DNA of 31,164 nucleotides from NCBI GenBank assembly GCA_964636895.1, contig CAZWUW010000030.1, positions 1-31,164 of the forward strand, in the 5' to 3' direction. Of this stretch, positions 30,888-31,164 are shown one piece after another. Below the pieces are notes generated by a model that did not search any database, was not told the DNA's origin, and saw nothing but the letters and a program-made list of their open reading frames with translations. How positions within the stretch are numbered: position 1 is the first letter of the stretch; every line of letters starts with the position of its first letter. The translations under genes and the position numbers were made by a program. The DNA is from CAZWUW01 sp964636895. Lineage in GTDB: Bacteria > Bacillota > Thermincolia > Thermincolales > CAZWUW01.

Positions 30888-31064
30888 ACAGAAACCACCT
30901 CATTTTCTCTTTTTCGACTTTTATCACAATTTTCCTGCTTTACCGTAAAAATATACTATGCTCATATCTTTTTGCGATTATTTTTGTGCATACGTTCTAT
31001 TTTGAGCAGGTTTTTGCGGGCAGATGTCGAATATAACAAGGCGGAAAACCAAATATTACAAAGA
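30888..31064. other. Intergenic region upstream of degS
   Basis: This A+T-rich gap must hold the degS-degU promoter, but I cannot choose a convincing -35/-10 pair. On the minus strand GCAGG (30938-30934) is followed by AGTCGAA (30919-30913). On the plus strand GCAGG (31006-31010) is followed by TGTCGAA (31025-31031), pointing toward the transposon-like end. Both resemble the Spo0A-like modules seen elsewhere in the window. Confidence 0.45.
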
Positions 31065-31107
31065 GTGCCGTAAAGCCCCTAGCTTCAGCTATGGGGATAT
31101 AAGGCAC
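31065..31107 (+). mobile_element. Possible IS200/IS605-type end hairpin
   Basis: GTGCC (31065-31069) pairs with GGCAC (31103-31107). Inside, CCCC-TAGCT-TC-AGCTA-T-GGGG (31076-31096) forms a strong hairpin with one bulged T. Imperfect subterminal hairpins of this kind, preceded by TAAAG, are typical of IS200/IS605 element ends. It stands directly before a transposase-like reading frame. Confidence 0.4.
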
Positions 31108-31164
31108 AAAGTTGAAGTGGACCCGCAGTTCGGCATTCATAAACTCATTAAAGAAATCAAGGGT
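31108..31164 (+). pseudogene. Possible fragment of an IS200/IS605 TnpA-like transposase
   Basis: The plus-strand frame from 31108 reads KVEVDPQFGIHKLIKEIKG and stays open to the window edge. I recall the VDPQFGIHKLxKxIKG pattern from the segment after the HUH motif of Y1 transposases, where HxH-LLVEVDP would be expected. Here the sequence before VEVDP is not HxH but runs straight into the terminal hairpin, so the N-terminal part with the HUH histidines seems deleted. Only 19 residues are visible, so this is tentative. Confidence 0.35.

Overview
The window comes from a Gram-positive, endospore-forming type of Firmicute, most likely a clostridial anaerobe of the Peptococcaceae / Desulfotomaculum-Pelotomaculum kind. 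This is inferred from gene content and order, not from a marker gene. The order degS-degU ... comFA-comFC-yvyF-flgM-flgN-flgK-flgL-yviE-fliW-csrA-hag-flaG-fliD matches the well-known Bacillus subtilis arrangement, and TGTCGAA sequences resembling Spo0A boxes lie in several leaders. Every convincing complete gene is on the minus strand, so transcription runs from high to low coordinates. The only plus-strand candidate is a transposase-like fragment at the right edge.

Read in transcription order: (1) 31164-29047 holds a possible IS200/IS605 remnant at the window edge, then the DegS/DegU two-component pair. (2) 28983-28432 is a small membrane-anchored protein with a GT2-like domain. (3) 28373-20302 is a complete-looking Tad (Flp) pilus locus: a class-I cyclic-di-GMP riboswitch with a terminator, a 54-residue Flp pilin, prepilin peptidase TadV, pseudopilins TadE and TadG, CpaB/RcpC, a receiver-containing TadZ/CpaE, ATPase TadA, platform proteins TadB and TadC, and a DUF192 protein. 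(4) 20253-18332 is a membrane GAF-GGDEF diguanylate cyclase behind a palindromic leader with two Spo0A-like boxes, closed by a terminator. (5) 18286-15371 is comFA and comFC (DNA uptake), both with alanine-rich expansions. (6) 15258-10131 holds yvyF, flgM, flgN, flgK, flgL, a YviE/DUF6470 gene, fliW and csrA. (7) 10026-6571 is a sigma-28 promoter, the flagellin gene with a CsrA-type leader, flaG and fliD. (8) 6489-1 is a flagellin-glycosylation island: a winged-helix protein, a Maf glycosyltransferase, a helical hypothetical, two SDR nucleotide-sugar enzymes, a PseC-type aminotransferase and a CgeB-like glycosyltransferase cut by the window edge.

Together these genes manage motility, surface attachment and DNA uptake. 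FlgM/sigma-28 and FliW/CsrA time and dose flagellin. The Maf island probably makes and attaches a nonulosonic-acid-type sugar to it. The Tad pilus is an adhesion machine. The most interesting reading is a local second-messenger circuit: the pilus locus begins with a c-di-GMP sensor RNA, and the next gene after the locus encodes a c-di-GMP synthase with an intact active site. The whole Tad/cyclase block appears to sit between degU and comFA, within an otherwise ancestral gene order.
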